DNA of 64,000 nucleotides, from positions 46,486-110,485 of the forward strand of contig CAMAUC010000004.1 of NCBI GenBank assembly GCA_945861265.1. The letters run 5' to 3'. Of the stretch, positions 28,024 through 38,693 are shown piece after piece. The translations under genes were made by a program, and so were the position numbers. Numbering within the stretch: position 1 is the first letter of the stretch; each line of letters begins with the position of its first letter. The DNA is from Rhizobium sp. Q54 (GTDB lineage: Bacteria; Pseudomonadota; Alphaproteobacteria; Rhizobiales; Xanthobacteraceae). The notes under the pieces were generated by a model. That model saw nothing but the letters and a program-made list of their open reading frames with translations, did not search any database and had not been told where the DNA came from.

Positions 28024-29232
28024 TTAGCGCAGCTCCGGCGTGCGCGCAAAGTATCGCGCATGTTCGACCAGCGCATAGCGATCGGTCATGCCGGCGATGT
28101 AATCGGCGATGCGGCGGGCACGCGCCCCTTGATCGAGACCGGCAAAGCCATCGCGCCACTCCTCCGGCAAATCGGTGGGCGAACCGACAAAGTGGGCGAA
28201 CAGATCGCGGATGACGCCCTCGGCGTCTCCCATCACCCGCATGATGCGGCTGTGTCGATACATGCGCGGATACAGGAAGCCCTTGATGCTGGCATCGGCG
28301 TCGACCATCGCCGGCGAAAACATGACGACCGTGTCGGCGGCGTCGCGGATCGCGGCGGCATCGCGCGGCGCGAGCGCGCGCAGGCGCTCGCCGCTCTCGA
28401 CAATGACATCCTCGATCATCCGGGTGATGACGCGGCGCACCACCTCGTGCACGCGCCGCGCCGGCTCCAGCGACGGATAGCGCGTCTGTATCTCGCTGAC
28501 AATGCCGCCGATGAAAGGCACGCTGGCAATGTCGCCGAGCGTGAACAGATCGGCGCGCAGGCCGTCGTCGATATCGTGCGCGTCATAGGCGATGTCGTCG
28601 GCAAGCGCGGCGCATTGCGCTTCGGCCGACGGCTGCGACCACAGTTCGAGATCCTGTAGCTGACAATAGTCGCGGATCGCCGACGGCACACCCTGTTCAG
28701 CATGACGGCCGAAGGCCTTGCCGTCGCGCGTGGTCAGCGGGCCGTTGTGTTTGACCAGCCCTTCCAGCGTTTCCCAGGTGAGGTTGAGGCCGTCGAAATC
28801 GGCGTAGCGGCGCTCCAGATCGGTGACGATGCGCAAGGCCTGGGCGTTGTGGTCGAAGCCGCCGAAGCCCTGCAAAGCGCGGTCGAGCGCGCGCTCGCCG
28901 GCGTGCCCGAACGGCGGATGGCCAAGGTCGTGCGCCAGCGCCAGAACCTCGGCAAGGTCCTCGTCGAGGCCGAGCGCACGCGCCAGCGAGCGGGCGATCT
29001 GCGCCACTTCGAGCGTATGGGTCAGCCTGGTGCGGTAGTGGTCGCCCTCGTGATAGACGAAGACCTGCGTTTTGTGGGCGAGGCGGCGGAACGCGGTCGA
29101 ATGGATGATGCGGTCGCAATCGCGGCGGAAGTCGTTGCGGGTCGGGCTTGCCGGCTCGGCATGCAGCCGCCCGCGGCTTGCGCCCGGAGCGGCGGCATAG
29201 ACTGCGCGGCCGCGGCCGGTTTCGATTGCCAT
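28024..29232 (-). CDS. dgt: Deoxyguanosinetriphosphate triphosphohydrolase-like protein
   Basis: The product is 402 residues of the HD-domain dNTPase family. The N-terminal signature [11 protein letters not shown] and the metal-binding HD residues in [11 protein letters not shown] and [14 protein letters not shown] are intact. It splits dNTPs to nucleoside and triphosphate and so tunes dNTP pools. Length fits type 2 alphaproteobacterial forms. It is divergent from erpA, with about 130 bp between the starts. Confidence 0.92.
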   Translation of the reverse strand: MAIETGRGRAVYAAAPGASRGRLHAEPASPTRNDFRRDCDRIIHSTAFRRLAHKTQVFVYHEGDHYRTRLTHTLEVAQIARSLARALGLDEDLAEVLALAHDLGHPPFGHAGERALDRALQGFGGFDHNAQALRIVTDLERRYADFDGLNLTWETLEGLVKHNGPLTTRDGKAFGRHAEQGVPSAIRDYCQLQDLELWSQPSAEAQCAALADDIAYDAHDIDDGLRADLFTLGDIASVPFIGGIVSEIQTRYPSLEPARRVHEVVRRVITRMIEDVIVESGERLRALAPRDAAAIRDAADTVVMFSPAMVDADASIKGFLYPRMYRHSRIMRVMGDAEGVIRDLFAHFVGSPTDLPEEWRDGFAGLDQGARARRIADYIAGMTDRYALVEHARYFARTPELR

Positions 29233-29363
29233 TCGGATGCCCTTGGCCGCTGCTTTGGCGGCCAGTTCCCCTGCGAGGGGCGCATTGACGTTGCCGCCCG
29301 GCGCACTTAACTAATTACTCAAGCCGATGCCAAGAGAATTTGGCCAAGAGGATGGGCGCGAAA

Positions 29364-29693
29364 ATGAGCGAAAGCGTCACGGTCAGCGAGCGGGCGGCCC
29401 GGCGGGTCGCCGAAATCCTGAAAAAGGAGCCGGAAGGCACGATGCTGCGCGTCAGCGTCGAAGGCGGCGGCTGCTCGGGCTTCCAGTATAAGTTCGACAT
29501 GGACCGCGCCAAGACCGACGACGATCTGGTGATCGCGCGTGACGGTGCCGTGGTGCTGATCGATTCTATGTCGGTCGGATATATGGCCGGGTCGGAAATC
29601 GATTTCGTCGATGACCTGATCGGTGCCTCGTTCAAGATCAAGAATCCCAAGGCCACCGCAGCCTGCGGCTGCGGCACCAGCTTCGCGCTGTAG
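29364..29693 (+). CDS. erpA: Iron-sulfur cluster insertion protein ErpA (HesB/IscA family)
   Basis: A-type carrier that hands [Fe-S] clusters to apoproteins. From ATG 29364 the product is 109 residues. The three conserved cysteines occur in EGGGCSGFQYKF and in ACGCGTSF near the C-terminus. ATG 29352 is an alternative start four codons upstream, but AAGAGG would then touch the start codon; the chosen start leaves 12 nt. It converges with the RND pump gene, 2 nt apart. Confidence 0.93.
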   Translation: MSESVTVSERAARRVAEILKKEPEGTMLRVSVEGGGCSGFQYKFDMDRAKTDDDLVIARDGAVVLIDSMSVGYMAGSEIDFVDDLIGASFKIKNPKATAACGCGTSFAL

Positions 29694-29695
29694 CC

Positions 29696-32600
29696 CTACT
29701 CCGCCGCCACCGCCGGCGGCATGTCCTGCACCTCTTCGACCTGCGGCTCGAGGCGGCGCTTGATGATGCGGTCAAACCGGTCGAGATAGATGTAGATCAC
29801 CGGCGTGATGTAGAGCGTCAGCAATTGCGACAGCAGCAGGCCGCCGACGACCGCGACGCCGAGCGGCTGGCGCAGTTCGGCGCCGGCGCCGGTGCCAAGC
29901 GCGATCGGCAGCGTGCCGAAGATCGCGGCGAAGGTCGTCATCATGATCGGGCGGAAACGCAAGTTTGCCGCTTCGCGGATCGCGGCCTCCGCCGACAGGC
30001 CGACGCGCCGCCGCGAGATCGCGAAGTCGATCATCATGATCGCATTCTTTTTGACAATGCCGACCAGCATGACGATGCCGATCATGGCGATCACCGACAT
30101 ATCCATCCGAAACAGCATCAAGGTCAGGATGGCGCCGATGCCGGCCGACGGCAGGCCGGAGATGATAGTGATCGGATGGATGAAGCTCTCGTACAGAATG
30201 CCGAGCACGACGTAGGCCGCGAAGATCGCCGCCAAAATAAGCACGCCCTGCCCGCGCAGTGAATCCTGAAACACCTGCGCGGTGCCCTGGAAGCCGGTAT
30301 TGATGCTCGCCGGCAGACGCTGGTCGCGCTCGAGCTTCTGGATCGCGTCGACCGCCTGGCCGAGCGAAACGTTGGGCGCGAGGTTGAACGAGATCGTCAC
30401 CGCCGGCTGCTGGCCCTGATGGTTGACCTGCAACGGCCCGACCGTCCGGGTGAAATGCGTGACCGCAGACAACGGCACCGACGTGCCGCTCGCGGTCTTG
30501 AGATACATGCGGTCGAGATCGTTCGGCCCGGTCTGGTATTCCGGCATGCTTTCGAGGATCACCTGATAGTCATTCGCCGGCGTGTAGATGGTCGCGACCT
30601 GGCGCGAGCCGAAGGCGTTGTAGAGTTCCTGGCGCACCTGGTCGATCGACACGCCATAGACCGCCGCCTTCTCGCGGTCGACCTCGACGGTGACCTGCGG
30701 ATTCTTGATATAAAGGTCGGTGGTGACGTCGACCAGGCCCGGAATATTCGCCATCTTGTCGCGCATCTCCGGCGCGAGGCGATACAGCGAGTCGGTATCG
30801 TTCGACTGCATCGTGTACTGGTACTGGCTCTTCGACGGCCGGCCGCCTAGATTGATGTTCTGGATCGGCTGGAAGAATATCTGCATGCCGGGCACGACGC
30901 CGGCGTTACGGCGCAACCGCGCGATGATGGTTTGCACATTATCGCGCTCGCCGCGCGGTTTGAGCGCGACCAGCATGCGGCCGCTTGAGGTCAGCGAATT
31001 GGGTCCGCCATTGCCGACCGTGGAATTGACGTAGTCGACCGCCGGGTCCTGCCGCACGATGTCGGCGACCTTGCGCTGATGCTCGACCATCGCCGGATAG
31101 GCGATATCGGTCTTGGCCTCGGTGATGCCCGAGAGATAGCCGGTGTCCTCGGTCGGAAAGAAGCCTTTCGGCACGATGACGTAAAGCCAGATCGTGCCGA
31201 CAACGGTTAAAAGCGTCACGCCCAGCATCATCGACTTGTGCGCGAGCACGCGGTCGAGCGATCGTTCGTAAAGCCGCAGCACGGCGTCGAAGCCTCTCTC
31301 GAACAGGCGCAAGACGATATTCTGCTTCTCTTCCTCGCCCGGCTGATGGGCCTTGAGCACGCGCGCGCACAGCATCGGCGTCAGTGTCAGCGAAACGAAG
31401 CCGGACACGATGATCGCCACCGAAACCGACACCGCGAATTCGCGGAACACGCGGCCGACCATGCCGCCCATCAGCAGCACCGGAATGAACACGGCGATCA
31501 GCGAGAAGGTGATCGACACGATGGTGAAGCCGATTTCGCGCGACCCCTTCAACGCCGCCTCGAACGGCCGCATGCCGCCTTCGATATGGCGGACGATGTT
31601 CTCCAGCATGACGATGGCGTCGTCGACGACGAAACCGACCGACAGAGTCAGCGCCAGGAGCGTCATGTTGTTGATGGAAAAGCCGAACATATACATCGCG
31701 GCGCAGGTGCCGATCAGCGACACCGGCACGGCGAGCGCCGGAATGATGGTGGCCGACACTTTGCGCAGGAACAGGAAGATCACCATGATCACCAGCGCGA
31801 TGGCGATCGCCAGGGTTTCCTGCACGTCCACCACCGCGGCGCGGATCGACAGCGAGCGGTCGAACAAGGGCGCCATTTCGATGGCCGGCGGGATCTGCGC
31901 CCGCGCCGCCACCAGCGCGTTGCGCACCAGATCGACGACCTCGACGGTGTTGGCGTCGGGCTGACGCTGGATCGCCAGCACGATGGCGCGTGAATCGTTG
32001 AACCAGGTGGCGATCTTGTCGTTCTCGACGCTGTCGACGACCCGCGCCACTTCGCTGAGCTTGATCGGGGTGCCGTTGCGAAACGCCACGACGACATCGC
32101 GATAGGCGGCGGCGTTCTTCATCGAGCTGGTCGCCAGCAGCGTTACCGCCTGCTGCTGGCCTTCGAGATTGCCGACCGGCGCCGACGAATTGGCCTTGGC
32201 GACGACGGTGCGGATTTCGTCGAGCGAGATGTTGCGCGCCGCGGCGGCGGCCGGATCGACCTGGACGCGGACGGCGAATTTCTGCGCGCCGTAAACCGAG
32301 ACCTGCGCCACGCCGCTCAACTGCGACAACTGCGGCGCGATCACCGTTTCGGCAAAGTCGTTGATGGCAGACAGCGGCATCGTGTCCGAGCGCATGCTCA
32401 GGAACAGCACCGGGAAATCGCCCGGATTGACCTTGCGGAAAAATGGCGGCGTGGTCATTTCGACCGGCAGCCGACGTTGCGCGGTGGTCAGCGCGGTCTG
32501 CACATCGAGCGAGGCGCCATCGATATTGCGGCCGAGGTCGAACTGGATGGTGATGGCGGTATTGCCGAGCGAGGACGACGAGGTCATCGACGAAATGCCG

Positions 32601-32824
32601 GCGATGGTCGACAGCTGCCGCTCGATCGGCGAGGCCACGGACGCCGCCATGGTCTCGGGGCTCGCGCCCGGCAGCGTGGCGACGATGCGGATGGTCGGAA
32701 AGTCGACGGCCGGCAATGCCGCCACCGGCAATAGCCGGTAGGCAAAGACGCCGAAGACGATCAGCGACGCCATCATCAAGGTGGTGAAGACGGGGCGGCG
32801 AATACAGAGTTCCGAGATGTTCAT
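29696..32824 (-). CDS. RND multidrug efflux permease (MdtB/MdtC-like)
   Basis: The product is 1042 residues with the twelve-helix RND layout and two large periplasmic loops. The N-terminus SELCIRRPVFTTLMMASL and the proton-relay segment VGFVVDDAIVMLENI in helix 4 (Asp-Asp pair) are diagnostic of the HAE1 branch. The closest pattern is MdtB/MdtC, exporters of bile salts, novobiocin and other compounds, but the substrate is not readable from sequence. Its adaptor lies 126 bp upstream. A TolC-family channel at 53783 could be the outer-membrane partner. Confidence 0.93.
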   Translation of the reverse strand: MNISELCIRRPVFTTLMMASLIVFGVFAYRLLPVAALPAVDFPTIRIVATLPGASPETMAASVASPIERQLSTIAGISSMTSSSSLGNTAITIQFDLGRNIDGASLDVQTALTTAQRRLPVEMTTPPFFRKVNPGDFPVLFLSMRSDTMPLSAINDFAETVIAPQLSQLSGVAQVSVYGAQKFAVRVQVDPAAAAARNISLDEIRTVVAKANSSAPVGNLEGQQQAVTLLATSSMKNAAAYRDVVVAFRNGTPIKLSEVARVVDSVENDKIATWFNDSRAIVLAIQRQPDANTVEVVDLVRNALVAARAQIPPAIEMAPLFDRSLSIRAAVVDVQETLAIAIALVIMVIFLFLRKVSATIIPALAVPVSLIGTCAAMYMFGFSINNMTLLALTLSVGFVVDDAIVMLENIVRHIEGGMRPFEAALKGSREIGFTIVSITFSLIAVFIPVLLMGGMVGRVFREFAVSVSVAIIVSGFVSLTLTPMLCARVLKAHQPGEEEKQNIVLRLFERGFDAVLRLYERSLDRVLAHKSMMLGVTLLTVVGTIWLYVIVPKGFFPTEDTGYLSGITEAKTDIAYPAMVEHQRKVADIVRQDPAVDYVNSTVGNGGPNSLTSSGRMLVALKPRGERDNVQTIIARLRRNAGVVPGMQIFFQPIQNINLGGRPSKSQYQYTMQSNDTDSLYRLAPEMRDKMANIPGLVDVTTDLYIKNPQVTVEVDREKAAVYGVSIDQVRQELYNAFGSRQVATIYTPANDYQVILESMPEYQTGPNDLDRMYLKTASGTSVPLSAVTHFTRTVGPLQVNHQGQQPAVTISFNLAPNVSLGQAVDAIQKLERDQRLPASINTGFQGTAQVFQDSLRGQGVLILAAIFAAYVVLGILYESFIHPITIISGLPSAGIGAILTLMLFRMDMSVIAMIGIVMLVGIVKKNAIMMIDFAISRRRVGLSAEAAIREAANLRFRPIMMTTFAAIFGTLPIALGTGAGAELRQPLGVAVVGGLLLSQLLTLYITPVIYIYLDRFDRIIKRRLEPQVEEVQDMPPAVAAE

Positions 32825-32950
32825 GTCTTGCGACCGATCCTCTTGCGCCCTATCCCATCGGCCTGACGCTGTTGCGTCCCGCCGGCAAAATCCCTTTGTC
32901 CGATCTTAGCTGGAAAACGGCACAACGCCAGCTACCCTAGTACCGCCCAA

Positions 32951-34165
32951 TCAGCTTCCGGGCGGCTTGTCGCCGCCGCCTGCTGGCCTGGCCGGGCGCG
33001 GATTGACCCGCACCCCATTCGACAGAAGCAATTGTCCATCGGTGACGACGGTCTCGCCGCCCTTCAGGCCCGAGGTGATAACCGTCTCCAGGCCGACCTG
33101 GCGTTCGACCGCGATCGGCTGCACCTTGGCCTTGCCGTCCTCGACGACGAACACGAAGCTGCCGGTCTGGCTGACCTGCACGGCGTTCGATGGCACCACG
33201 ACCGCGTCCTCGACGCGCAATGTTACCTCGGCGGTGACCAAGGTGCCGGGCCACAGCACCTCGTCGGCGTTCGGCATGGTGGCGCGGATCATTGCCATGC
33301 CGGTGGTCGAATCGACCGCATTTTCGATCATCGAGACCTGGCCTTCGGCGCGCTTGGCCTGCCCCGGCACCGCCGCCTGGATGGTCGCGGATTCATTGGC
33401 GATGGCCTGGCGTAGCGCCGGCAGGTTCTTTTGCGGCACGGTGAAGCTGACATAGACCGGCGCCATCTGATTGATGGTCGCCATCGGCGCGACGTCGGCC
33501 GGACGCACGAAGTTGCCGACCTTGACGTTGGCGGCGCTGATGCGGCCGGAAATCGGCGCGGTCATGGTACAGAAGCTGCGCTGGGTTTTAAGATTGTCGA
33601 GCACACCCTGGCTCGACTTGATGGCCGCGCGGAAAACGTCGGATTGCGTCTTGGCATTGTCGAGATTCATCACCGGCGTGGCGTTTTTCCCGACCAATTC
33701 GGTATAGCGGCCGACATCGCGCTCGGCGCCGGCGAGCTGCGCCTGGTCGCGGGCCAAGGTGCCCTCGGTGGTGGCGATCTGCGCGTCCATGACGCGGCAA
33801 TCGAGGGTGAAAAGCTTGTCGCCCGCGTTGACCTGGGCGCCATCGCGGAAATGAACCTCGGTGATCGTCGTCTCGACGCGCGCTTTCAGCGCGACGCTGG
33901 CGATCGGGGTCACGGTGCCAAGCGCATCGAGCCGCACCGGCACCTTCTTGCGTTCGGCCTTGCCGATCTCGACCGGCACGACGCGGCCGCCGGCGCCTTG
34001 CGCCCGCGCATCGGTTTTATCGGACCACCAAAGCCCGCGCGCAAAGATGACAACGATGACCACGGCCAGCGCCGCCGCCGCCAATTGCCGGTTTCGCTTC
34101 GCCATCAGCGTCCGCAGGTCCGGAATCTTCGCCATAGTCTTTTTCAAGTCCGGGGTCTTCGCCAT
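32951..34165 (-). CDS. RND efflux periplasmic adaptor (membrane fusion protein)
   Basis: The HlyD/MdtA-type adaptor links the RND pump to an outer-membrane channel. From ATG 34165 it has 404 residues: a short cytoplasmic N-terminus, one membrane anchor (about 24-41), a lipoyl half-motif with ETTITEVHFRDGAQVNAGDK, an alpha-helical hairpin, the second half-motif SAANVKVGNFV, and beta-barrel domains. The start is ambiguous. Three in-frame ATGGCGAAG codon triplets occur 30 nt apart (34165, 34135, 34105) inside a tandem repeat, and the frame is open to 34258. It is divergent from xth. Confidence 0.88.
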   Translation of the reverse strand: MAKTPDLKKTMAKIPDLRTLMAKRNRQLAAAALAVVIVVIFARGLWWSDKTDARAQGAGGRVVPVEIGKAERKKVPVRLDALGTVTPIASVALKARVETTITEVHFRDGAQVNAGDKLFTLDCRVMDAQIATTEGTLARDQAQLAGAERDVGRYTELVGKNATPVMNLDNAKTQSDVFRAAIKSSQGVLDNLKTQRSFCTMTAPISGRISAANVKVGNFVRPADVAPMATINQMAPVYVSFTVPQKNLPALRQAIANESATIQAAVPGQAKRAEGQVSMIENAVDSTTGMAMIRATMPNADEVLWPGTLVTAEVTLRVEDAVVVPSNAVQVSQTGSFVFVVEDGKAKVQPIAVERQVGLETVITSGLKGGETVVTDGQLLLSNGVRVNPRPARPAGGGDKPPGS

Positions 34166-34364
34166 AACCATCGTCACGTCGTGGCAAATGGACCTAGCCC
34201 GGACGCTCCCTTTTTCACGGCTTTCCATTGAACTAAAGGGCCGCGCTTGGCGGCCCACCTAGCATATAAACGCCATACTGTGCACTTCCCTGCGCACCTC
34301 TGGTAAAGACGAAGCGATTTTACCAATTTCAACCCGTTCGGATGCTGCCGGAACCACTTTTGCC

Positions 34365-35156
34365 ATGCGAATAGCCACCTGGAACGTCAATTCGGTTCGC
34401 CAACGCCTGGAAAGCCTGCAGGCTTGGCTGAAAGAACGCGAGCCGGACATCGTTTGTCTGCAGGAGATCAAATGCCAGGACGACGCCTTCCCGCGCGAGC
34501 CGCTGGAGGCGATGGGCTACAATGTCGCGGTCCATGGCCAGAAGACATTCAACGGCGTGGCGCTGTTGTCAAAGCTGCCCTTCGACGAAGTGGCGCCCGG
34601 CCTGATCGGCGACGACGGCGACGTGCAGGCCCGTTTCCTGGAGGCCCTAGTCTCGACCAAGGAAGGCGTGGTGCGCGTCGTCAGCCTCTATCTGCCCAAT
34701 GGTAACCCGGCGCCCGGCGATAAATATGAATACAAAATCAAATGGATGGACCGGCTTATTGCATTTTCACGCGAGCGCATGAAGCTGGAAGAACCGCTGG
34801 TGCTGGCCGGCGACTACAATGTCATTCCAACGCCCGACGACGCCCGCCGGCCGGAGGCCTGGGTCAATGACGCGCTGTTTCTGCCGCGCACCCGGGAGAA
34901 ATTCCGGGCGCTGACCAATCTCGGCCTGACCGACGCCATCCGCGCCGTCAGCGACGATCCCGGGCTGTACAGCTTCTGGGATTATCAGGCGGGGTCCTGG
35001 CCGAAGAACGACGGCATCCGTATCGATCATTTGCTGCTGTCGCCGCAGGCCGCCGACCGGCTGGTCGATGCCGGCATCGACAAGCATGTGCGGGCTTGGG
35101 ACAAACCCTCGGACCACGTCCCGGTCTGGATCGATCTCAGAATCGAACCGCGGTGA
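34365..35156 (+). CDS. xth: Exodeoxyribonuclease III
   Basis: AP endonuclease and 3'-5' exonuclease of base excision repair. The 263-residue product has the exonuclease-endonuclease-phosphatase motifs: MRIATWNVNSVRQRL, IVCLQEIKCQDDAFP (metal-binding Glu), VLAGDYNVIPTPDD, and DGIRIDHLLLSP with the terminal SDHVPVW. All catalytic residues are present and length is normal. It ends before a hairpin shared with the converging chemoreceptor gene. Confidence 0.95.
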   Translation: MRIATWNVNSVRQRLESLQAWLKEREPDIVCLQEIKCQDDAFPREPLEAMGYNVAVHGQKTFNGVALLSKLPFDEVAPGLIGDDGDVQARFLEALVSTKEGVVRVVSLYLPNGNPAPGDKYEYKIKWMDRLIAFSRERMKLEEPLVLAGDYNVIPTPDDARRPEAWVNDALFLPRTREKFRALTNLGLTDAIRAVSDDPGLYSFWDYQAGSWPKNDGIRIDHLLLSPQAADRLVDAGIDKHVRAWDKPSDHVPVWIDLRIEPR

Positions 35157-35172
35157 CGCTTAGATGAAACTA

Positions 35173-35200
35173 TGGCGGCGGCCCCTGCGAGCCGCCGCCA
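35173..35200. terminator. Likely bidirectional terminator between xth and chemoreceptor 1
   Basis: A perfect 10-bp GC stem (35173-35182 with 35191-35200) has an 8-nt loop. It is followed by an imperfect T-rich stretch on the plus strand and by TAGTTTC on the minus strand, and lies between two converging genes. Confidence 0.55.
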
Positions 35201-35256
35201 GTATTTATTCGCCGATAGACCGATCGCCTGCGCGGCCGGCATCACACGGCAGCCGA

Positions 35257-37275
35257 TCAGGCGGCGGCGGCGCGACGCTTCGCCATCGGTCCGCGCGACG
35301 GCGGCGCGGCAACCGCACGCGGCTCGCGCACTTCGGCCACCGGCTCATAGCGCTGCTGCTCTGAGCCGCCGCCGATCTGGAAGAAGGCGACCTGCTCGTC
35401 CATCGCCTTGGCCTGATGCTCGAGCGTCTTGGCAGTCGCAGCGTTCTCCTCGACCAAAGCCGAGTTCTGCTGCGTCACCTCGTCCATCTGCGTCAGCGCC
35501 TTGTTGATCTGCTCGATGCCGGTGGCCTGTTCGATCGAGGCGTTGGCGATGTCGGAGACAACGGCGGCGACCTTCTTGATCGACTCGACGATTTCGGTGA
35601 GCGACTCGCCGGCCTTGTTGACCAGTTCGACGCCGTCTTTCACCTGACCGTTCGAATTGGTGATCAGGTCCTTGATGTCTTTCGCCGCCTGCGATGAGCG
35701 CTGGGCGAGACTGCGGACTTCCGAGGCGACGACCGCGAAACCACGACCGGCTTCACCGGCGCGCGCCGCTTCGACCGCGGCGTTGAGCGCCAGCAAATTG
35801 GTCTGGCGGGCGATTTCGTCGATGACGCCGATGATGTCGGAGATTTTGCGTGAAGAGTCTTCGATCTTGGCCATGGCTTCGACGGCCTTGGCGACGACCT
35901 GACCGCCGCGATCCGCGACTTCGCGGGTGGCGTTGGCGTCGGCGTTGGCCAATTGAGCGCTTTCCGCGTTCTTCTTCACAGTGGCGGACAGCTCTTCCAT
36001 GGCGGCGGATGTTTCTTCCAGGCTCGCCGCCTGCTCCTCGGTGCGCTGCGACAGGTCGGTCGTGCTGGTGGAGATTTCCGCCGAGGCGTTGGTGACTTCG
36101 CGGCCCGACGCCTTGATCTCGCCGATGGTCGAGGAGACCTTCTGCGCCATCAATTGCACCGCTTCGGCGATCTGGCCGACCTCGTCCTTGCGGCCAAGGC
36201 CCGGCACGTCGATCGAGAAATTGCCACTGGCAATCGTCTCCAGCGGCACGACCAGGGCGGTAATCGGCTTGGCGATGCCGCGCCCGATCAGCCAGGCCAG
36301 CAGCGCGCCGATGACCATGCCGCCGAGCGCCATCGCCATGATGATGAATTCAACGCTGGTGATGAGGGTTTCGGCGGCGTGCTCTTCATTCTTGGCGGCG
36401 GTCAACGCAGAAGCCTTGACCTCACCCGCCCAGGCCGCGATCTGCCCGCCGATCTTTCTCATATCGCCATTGAGCAGCGTTTCAATCTCGTGCGCGTCGT
36501 GAGAAGCTTTGGCGTAGCCATCGGCATACTTCTCCGTCAGTACTTTGACTTCGTCAAAAAGCTTGCGGGCATCGCTGCCTTTGGTCGCGCCATCGAGCCC
36601 GTTCATCACCAGCTTGAGGTCGGCGAAGGCCTTGGCGGCGGCATCCGCCGATGCCTGGTCGTGCCGCGCCAGAACTTTGTTGACGTTGAGGCGCGCCATC
36701 ATCACCTGCTTGAGGCCTTCGCCCGCGAGCGTCAGCATGTTGCTGTTGCCGGTGCGGGCCGCCGCGGCCTGAAGTTCCTCGAAATCGGCGCGCAGCTTGA
36801 TGCCGCTCGGATCGAGAACGTCCTTGATGATCCGGGATTCTTCTTGCCGCAGGGACACCATCTTCTCGAAGGCTTGTTTCCAGGTGGTGGCCTGCTTTGC
36901 GACCTCGGCCATTTTCTGCTTACGCTCGGGATTGGTGAGCGAAGCCTCGGCGGCCTGGATCGATTCAGCCAAAGTCACGAGTCCCTTCCTTGCCCCGTCA
37001 AGAAAGGTTTGTTCGCCGGCCAGGCCATATTCGCGTGCCTGCCAGCGCACGAACAGGAAGTTCTGATCCACCGCCGCCGCGCGGGCACTGTTAGTAGATT
37101 GCCGGGCGAAGGTTTTGAAACCATCCTCGACCTTGCCGAAGGCGAGATAGGCGCTCGCCGATATCACCGCCATGATGGCGAGCACGCAGGCGAAGCCGAT
37201 GGCGATCTTGGTGGCGATATTGCGGTCATTGAAGAAACGCATTGGTCCGTGCCCTTGAGTTGGGTAATTGGCCAT
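35257..37275 (-). CDS. Methyl-accepting chemotaxis protein 1 (long helical sensor domain)
   Basis: From ATG 37275, with AAAGGA 10 nt upstream, the product is 672 residues. It has membrane helix 1 (about 23-45), an all-helical periplasmic sensor of about 265 residues (46-309), helix 2 (about 310-332), HAMP (about 333-385) and a full signalling domain with the tip [20 protein letters not shown]. The sensor length fits the helical bimodular (HBM) type. The C-terminus is an Arg/Ala-rich tail without a CheR-binding pentapeptide. It follows the carbonic anhydrase gene by 19 nt and probably shares its transcript. An open frame to 37308 overlaps that gene. Confidence 0.92.
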   Translation of the reverse strand: MANYPTQGHGPMRFFNDRNIATKIAIGFACVLAIMAVISASAYLAFGKVEDGFKTFARQSTNSARAAAVDQNFLFVRWQAREYGLAGEQTFLDGARKGLVTLAESIQAAEASLTNPERKQKMAEVAKQATTWKQAFEKMVSLRQEESRIIKDVLDPSGIKLRADFEELQAAAARTGNSNMLTLAGEGLKQVMMARLNVNKVLARHDQASADAAAKAFADLKLVMNGLDGATKGSDARKLFDEVKVLTEKYADGYAKASHDAHEIETLLNGDMRKIGGQIAAWAGEVKASALTAAKNEEHAAETLITSVEFIIMAMALGGMVIGALLAWLIGRGIAKPITALVVPLETIASGNFSIDVPGLGRKDEVGQIAEAVQLMAQKVSSTIGEIKASGREVTNASAEISTSTTDLSQRTEEQAASLEETSAAMEELSATVKKNAESAQLANADANATREVADRGGQVVAKAVEAMAKIEDSSRKISDIIGVIDEIARQTNLLALNAAVEAARAGEAGRGFAVVASEVRSLAQRSSQAAKDIKDLITNSNGQVKDGVELVNKAGESLTEIVESIKKVAAVVSDIANASIEQATGIEQINKALTQMDEVTQQNSALVEENAATAKTLEHQAKAMDEQVAFFQIGGGSEQQRYEPVAEVREPRAVAAPPSRGPMAKRRAAAA

Positions 37276-37294
37276 GGTCTTGGAGTCCTTTGAG

Positions 37295-38089
37295 TTAGTT
37301 CGATTCAATCAGGAAACGGCGATTGCGGCTTTGCACCGGCCGCGCATTGTTCGGGAACAGTTCGGCGAATTGCCGGATCTGGTCCGATGAAGCCTCGATC
37401 GGCTGCCTGAACACCGTCCATGTCAGACCTTCTGAACAAGGCGGCGTCGTCAGCGAACCCATGTAACGGAAATAGCTGTTCGATTTCGGCAGCAGCCCAG
37501 CCGGATCGATCGCGCCCGGCGCGCGCAACTCAGGGCCCTGCAGCTTCGGCATGGCATCGAAGATCGATTGCAGCGCCGCGTTCCTGGCGCCCGGCTTGAC
37601 GAACACGCCGACGACGGCGAGATCGCCCGCGCTTGAGCGATGCACGAAATGGCATTCGAGGTCGAACGGCTTGCCGGCGAGCAGGTGTTCGCTGGGATGG
37701 TGGAAGTGGAACTGCAGCAGCTCGTATTTCGCCGCGCCAATCGTGCAGGACGAACCGGCGTCGGCATTGACCTGGATGGTGTGGCCGTTATTGACGATGC
37801 GCAGCGCCAGCGGCCTGTAGTCGAGCGCCACGGCGGCCGCCTCGCCCTTCATCGCGCTGGTGAGATCGATCGGCGTCTGCTCGAGACCGAGCGTGCAAAC
37901 CTTGAAGTCCGGCTGAAGTTCGCCCCAGTGTTCGGCGCCAGTATTGCCGGCATAGCTCCAGTGCGGCGCCGCGTGCCCCGCACCACTGGCGGAATGCGCC
38001 GGCTCGGAAGCCGAGGCGTAGCGGGCGGTAAGACAGCAGACACAGCCAAGCGTCGCGGTCCGGAGAAAATGGCGTCGATTGAGGGTCAT
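37295..38089 (-). CDS. Alpha-class carbonic anhydrase with Tat signal peptide
   Basis: The product is 264 residues. The N-terminus [12 protein letters not shown] is a twin-arginine signal, so it should be exported folded by TatABC to the periplasm. The alpha-type zinc ligands are seen as His128 and His130 (in [12 protein letters not shown]) and His147 (in LECHFVH). The substrate-pocket segment [13 protein letters not shown] is intact, so it should interconvert CO2 and bicarbonate. Unusually, it lies between cheW (73 bp upstream) and a chemoreceptor gene (19 bp downstream) in the same direction. Confidence 0.93.
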   Translation of the reverse strand: MTLNRRHFLRTATLGCVCCLTARYASASEPAHSASGAGHAAPHWSYAGNTGAEHWGELQPDFKVCTLGLEQTPIDLTSAMKGEAAAVALDYRPLALRIVNNGHTIQVNADAGSSCTIGAAKYELLQFHFHHPSEHLLAGKPFDLECHFVHRSSAGDLAVVGVFVKPGARNAALQSIFDAMPKLQGPELRAPGAIDPAGLLPKSNSYFRYMGSLTTPPCSEGLTWTVFRQPIEASSDQIRQFAELFPNNARPVQSRNRRFLIESN

Positions 38090-38162
38090 GGGATCCGTCT
38101 CTTGATGATTTCAACGGTGACTGGTGAAACCCGGCGCGACCGCGCGGGCGGTCGCGGCAAGG

Positions 38163-38693
38163 TCAGTGCTCGGCGTCCGCATTGGCCGTCGTCAGCAAGT
38201 TCGGCAGGTCGATCAGCGCGATCATGACGCTGTCGTGCGTCACCAGGCCGGCCAGAAAGTCGGTGGTCTCGCCGTGAGCGGTGCGCGGCACCTTCTGGAT
38301 CTGGGTGGCATCGACCGAGACGATGTCGAGTACACGGTCGCCGATCAGGCCGATCTGGCGGCCGCCGATCTGGACAATGATGACGATGTGCAGCGGCGTC
38401 GTTTCGGTCAGGCCCTGGCCGAAGCGGCAGCGCAGGTCGACAATCGGCACGATGGCGCCGCGCAGGTTGAGGACGCCGCGAACATATTCGGGCTGCCGCG
38501 GCAGGTGGGTGATATCGGCCCAACCCTTGATTTCGCGCACCGCCATGATGTCGACGCCGTACTGATCGTTACCGATGGCGAAGCTGATGAACTGCGTCTG
38601 GGCGGCAACGGCCTGCGCGGCGGGTCCCCTGTCCCAATTGTTCGGATTAATCGGGGCCGGCGTGGATTCCGGCGAACCGGCGGTTTGGTTCAT
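38163..38693 (-). CDS. cheW: Chemotaxis adaptor CheW (copy 1)
   Basis: CheW couples chemoreceptors to the CheA kinase. The 176-residue product is nearly all CheW domain (about 35-172), with [20 protein letters not shown], the core [19 protein letters not shown], and [14 protein letters not shown] 35-residue variable N-terminus starts MNQTA, which is shared by all three CheW copies in the island and confirms the start. It is probably co-transcribed with the carbonic anhydrase and chemoreceptor 1. Confidence 0.94.
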   Translation of the reverse strand: MNQTAGSPESTPAPINPNNWDRGPAAQAVAAQTQFISFAIGNDQYGVDIMAVREIKGWADITHLPRQPEYVRGVLNLRGAIVPIVDLRCRFGQGLTETTPLHIVIIVQIGGRQIGLIGDRVLDIVSVDATQIQKVPRTAHGETTDFLAGLVTHDSVMIALIDLPNLLTTANADAEH

